In this document: positions 61,901 to 64,000 of the stretch, piece by piece | Layout: every line of letters starts with the position of its first letter | Numbering within the stretch: the first letter of the stretch is position 1 | Source: JAAZCI01 sp046462535 | Lineage (GTDB): Bacteria > Pseudomonadota > Gammaproteobacteria > Cardiobacteriales > Wohlfahrtiimonadaceae | DNA length: 64,000 nt | Reading direction: 5' to 3' | NCBI GenBank assembly: GCA_046462535.1 | Contig: JBKGVF010000020.1 | Location: 234,553 to 298,552, forward strand | Position numbers and translations under genes: made by a program | The notes under the pieces: model-generated | Database searches by the model: none | What the model saw: the letters and a program-made list of their open reading frames with translations, nothing else | What the model was told of the DNA's origin: nothing

Positions 61901-62863
61901 CTACGCTTTAAGAATCTCGTCAACTAAAAGCTCTATATGGCGCTCTTCTGTATTGAGTGAGGGGATAAAGGTATACTCCTCTCCCCCATTACTTAAAAAG
62001 ACCTCCCGATTATCATCAGCCATCTCTTCAAGAGTCTCTAAACAATCGGCACTGAAGCCGGGACAGAAAACGGCAATCTTTTTAATATCTCGACTAGCTG
62101 CCTCAACAAAATACTCATAGGCATAGGGTTTTAACCACTCTGCCTTACCAAAACGGGATTGAAAGACCGTTTCAAACCGCTCTAATGGCTCCCCCATCGC
62201 TTCAGCAATCAGACGAGTTGTTTCAAGACACTCATCATAATAAGGGTCCCCCTTCTCATAGGTATCAAGAGGCATACCATGGTAAGAGAAGATATACTTA
62301 TCGAGCTCAAGCCCTGCTGTCTCTCTCTGAATCTGCTCTGCACATGCCTGAATATAGAGGGGGTTTTTATAGTAAGATCCCATCACTGTATATTTAGGAA
62401 AGTAGCGGCGCTGCTTTAATACCTCCCCTACTTTATCGGCAACCGATGCTGTTGTCGCAGCTGAATATTGAGGATAGAGTGGAAAGATGATTAACTCCTC
62501 AACCCCACGCGCTAGTAGTGCATCAATTCCCCGCTCCATAGAGGGATTTCCATAACGCATCGCTATCTCAACTTCATACCCATCAGGGAGCTGTTGCCGT
62601 ACAGCCTCTGCCTGCTCTTGGGTAATAAGCAGTAGTGGAGAGCCCTCATCAGTCCAGATCGTGGCATATTTAGCCGCCGATTTTTTAGGTCGGGTGACAA
62701 GAATGATCCCATAGAGAATAAAGTTCCAGATAATTTTCGGGGTCTCAATTACCCGCGGATCACTTAAAAATTCCGCCAGATAGGGGCGCAATGCTTGAGC
62801 TGTTGGTGCCTCTGGCGTTCCGAGGTTTACCAGCAAAACCCCAATCTTAGATTTTTGAGTCAT
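61901..62863 (-). CDS. hemH: Ferrochelatase
   Basis: Inserts Fe2+ into protoporphyrin IX, the last step of haem synthesis. ATG at 62863, preceded by GGAGAGA, gives 320 residues (same as E. coli); the frame extends to 62896 without family support. Seen: GVLLVNLGTPEAPT, FPLYPQYSAATTASV, FSYHGMPLDTYEKGDPYY with the catalytic His and, near the end, FCPGFSADCLETLEEM with a Glu pair. C-terminal cysteines of an iron-sulfur cluster are not apparent. Confidence 0.97.
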   Translation of the reverse strand: MTQKSKIGVLLVNLGTPEAPTAQALRPYLAEFLSDPRVIETPKIIWNFILYGIILVTRPKKSAAKYATIWTDEGSPLLLITQEQAEAVRQQLPDGYEVEIAMRYGNPSMERGIDALLARGVEELIIFPLYPQYSAATTASVADKVGEVLKQRRYFPKYTVMGSYYKNPLYIQACAEQIQRETAGLELDKYIFSYHGMPLDTYEKGDPYYDECLETTRLIAEAMGEPLERFETVFQSRFGKAEWLKPYAYEYFVEAASRDIKKIAVFCPGFSADCLETLEEMADDNREVFLSNGGEEYTFIPSLNTEERHIELLVDEILKA

Positions 62864-62897
62864 TCTTCTCTCCGTTTCATGTTGGTTTAATCTCAAA

Positions 62898-62925
62898 TAA
62901 AAAAGGCTATATTATTATATAGCCT
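62898..62925 (-). terminator. Intrinsic terminator after mdh
   Basis: On the minus strand AGGCTATAT (62925-62917) pairs with ATATAGCCT (62912-62904), a 9-bp stem with a 4-base loop, followed by a T run to 62898. It lies between mdh and hemH, so the two are probably separate transcripts. Confidence 0.8.
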
Positions 62926-62953
62926 CTCTCTTAAAATCGTTATTTTAAATCAC

Positions 62954-63934
62954 TTATCCAAGTAATTCCTTCACTGCTTCCGCCTCTTCACGAAGCTCTT
63001 GCTCGGTGGCATCCATCTTCGCTTGAGAGAACTCATCAATAGAGAGCCCTTGAACGATCTCATAGGAACCATCTTTACAAACACAGGGATAAGAGTAGAT
63101 AATCCCCTCTTCTACACCATATGAGCCATCAGAAGGAATTGCCATACTCACCCAATCGCCCTCTTTAGTACCCAGAGCCCATGAGCGCATATGATCAATA
63201 GCTGCCGATGCTGCCGATGCTGCCGATGATGCACCACGGGCCTCAATAATCGCTGCTCCGCGCTGCTGAACTTGAGGGATAAACTCATTCTCATACCAGT
63301 CACGGTCAATCTGCTCTAATGCTGGTTTACCCTTAACTAGACACTCTGATAGATCTGGATATTGGGTTGAGGAGTGATTACCCCAAATAGTCATCTTCTC
63401 AATATCATTCACATGCACCCCAAGCTTCTCAGCAAGAAGACTCATACCACGATTATGGTCAAGACGGGTCATCGCTGTAAAGTTTTTAGGATTCAGATCA
63501 GGGGCATTCTTCATCGCAATCAAAGCATTTGTATTGGCAGGATTCCCCACCACCACCACCTTAACATCACGACTTGCATAATCATTTAATGCTTTACCTT
63601 GAGGACCGAAGATAGCACCATTAGCCTCTAACAGATCTTTGCGCTCCATACCGGGTCCACGGGGGCGCGCACCTACGAGCAATGCATAATCTGTCTGATC
63701 AAACGCCTCTTCTAGTTGATCGGTCGCAATCACATCATGCAAGAGGGGAAACGCACAATCATTAAGCTCCATCACAACCCCTTTTAGGGCATCAAGTGCT
63801 GGGGTGATCTCTAAGAGCTGCAGAATCACCGGCTGATCGGGACCTAACATATCACCAGCGGCAATTCTAAAAGCCATGGCATAACCAATATTACCTGCAG
63901 CGCCTGTAATGGCAACGCGTACGGGCTTCTTCAT
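62954..63934 (-). CDS. mdh: Malate dehydrogenase
   Basis: NAD-dependent TCA-cycle enzyme interconverting malate and oxaloacetate. 326 residues of the type seen in Burkholderia, Xanthomonas and many gammaproteobacteria (E. coli Mdh is a different, 312-residue type). Motifs: ITGAAGNIGYAMAFRIA, VGARPRGPGMERKDLLEANG, VVVGNPANTNALI, MTRLDHNRGMSLLAEKLG and the catalytic IWGNHSSTQYPD. AAGGAG precedes the ATG. No partner gene is in the remaining 66 bases of the window. Confidence 0.97.
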   Translation of the reverse strand: MKKPVRVAITGAAGNIGYAMAFRIAAGDMLGPDQPVILQLLEITPALDALKGVVMELNDCAFPLLHDVIATDQLEEAFDQTDYALLVGARPRGPGMERKDLLEANGAIFGPQGKALNDYASRDVKVVVVGNPANTNALIAMKNAPDLNPKNFTAMTRLDHNRGMSLLAEKLGVHVNDIEKMTIWGNHSSTQYPDLSECLVKGKPALEQIDRDWYENEFIPQVQQRGAAIIEARGASSAASAASAAIDHMRSWALGTKEGDWVSMAIPSDGSYGVEEGIIYSYPCVCKDGSYEIVQGLSIDEFSQAKMDATEQELREEAEAVKELLG

Positions 63935-64000
63935 CGTGTAAACTCCTTCCTATATCCACAACAATTATTGAATGTAATAACCTCAATGGGCGTACCCGCT

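Noticed and set aside
63199..63233. Tandem 9-bp repeat (GCTGCCGAT-like) inside mdh
   Set aside because: It encodes the normal Ala/Ser-rich ASSAASAA segment of this Mdh family; no sign of instability or a functional repeat.
1..64000. Mobile elements, CRISPR arrays, phage genes, tRNA or rRNA genes
   Set aside because: No transposase, integrase, repeat-spacer array or RNA gene fold was seen; the gaps between genes are short and the coding content is core metabolism throughout.

Overview
The window is chromosomal core DNA of a Gram-negative gammaproteobacterium. Evidence: Raetz-pathway lipid A genes (lpxD, lpxA, lpxB), BamA/Skp, ubiquinone-pathway genes (ubiX, ubiK), ZipA, IHF-alpha, a RelA-type (pp)pGpp synthetase and the gammaproteobacterial order thrS-infC-rpmI-rplT-pheS-pheT-ihfA. 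The DNA leans AT-rich. Cytochrome c4, a short PabB paired with a class IV aminotransferase, and reshuffled E. coli operons suggest a lineage outside the enterics, perhaps near Cardiobacteriales/Ignatzschineria; that placement is inference only. I see no rRNA, tRNA, CRISPR, insertion sequence, prophage or plasmid feature.

Layout. 1-10.8 kb, mostly minus strand: relA, a small DsrE-family gene on plus that seems to start at ATC, then a minus-strand run of a TerC/CBS membrane protein, hslO, ubiX, an RDD membrane protein, zipA, ligA and trmO. 10.9-14.3 kb: mutS (plus) convergent with recO (minus). 14.3-28.3 kb, minus: the envelope cluster ubiK, pyrH, frr, uppS, cdsA, dxr, rseP, bamA, skp, lpxD, fabZ, lpxA, lpxB, rnhB, ending in an unusual two-MCE-domain MlaD. 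28.4-30.6 kb, plus: trmJ, cysE, a GST-like gene. 30.7-33.6 kb, minus: a large M16C peptidase. 33.8-41.4 kb, plus: a DUF805 protein, lepA, lepB, rnc, era, short pabB and a PabC-like gene. 41.5-46.7 kb: purU (minus), an exported TPR protein and apaH (plus), murJ (minus). 46.4-53.5 kb, minus: thrS through ihfA. 53.8-58.2 kb, plus: cytochrome c4, dsbA, lgt, thyA, rnhA, dnaQ. 58.3-63.9 kb: mltD-like (minus), aroQ-accB-accC (plus), hemH and mdh (minus).

How the genes work together. Much of the window builds the cell envelope: lipid A (lpxD/A/B), type II fatty acids (fabZ, accB, accC), isoprenoid and phospholipid precursors (dxr, uppS, cdsA), outer-membrane protein assembly (bamA, skp), regulated proteolysis (rseP), lipoprotein and secretory processing (lgt, lepB), disulfides (dsbA), murein (murJ, mltD) and division (zipA). 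A second block serves translation (infC, rplT, rpmI, thrS, pheS, pheT, frr, lepA, era, rnc, trmJ, trmO), a third DNA replication and repair (ligA, mutS, recO, rnhA, rnhB, dnaQ, ihfA, thyA).

I found no obvious undescribed multi-gene system. The points most worth checking are the apparent AUC start of the DsrE-family gene, the exact 120-residue tandem duplication in MlaD, a module of about 70 residues shared by the RDD and DUF805 membrane proteins, a structured leader before lepA, hairpins that accB-accC and pheS-pheT transcription may have to read through, and a degenerate active-site motif in the short PabB.
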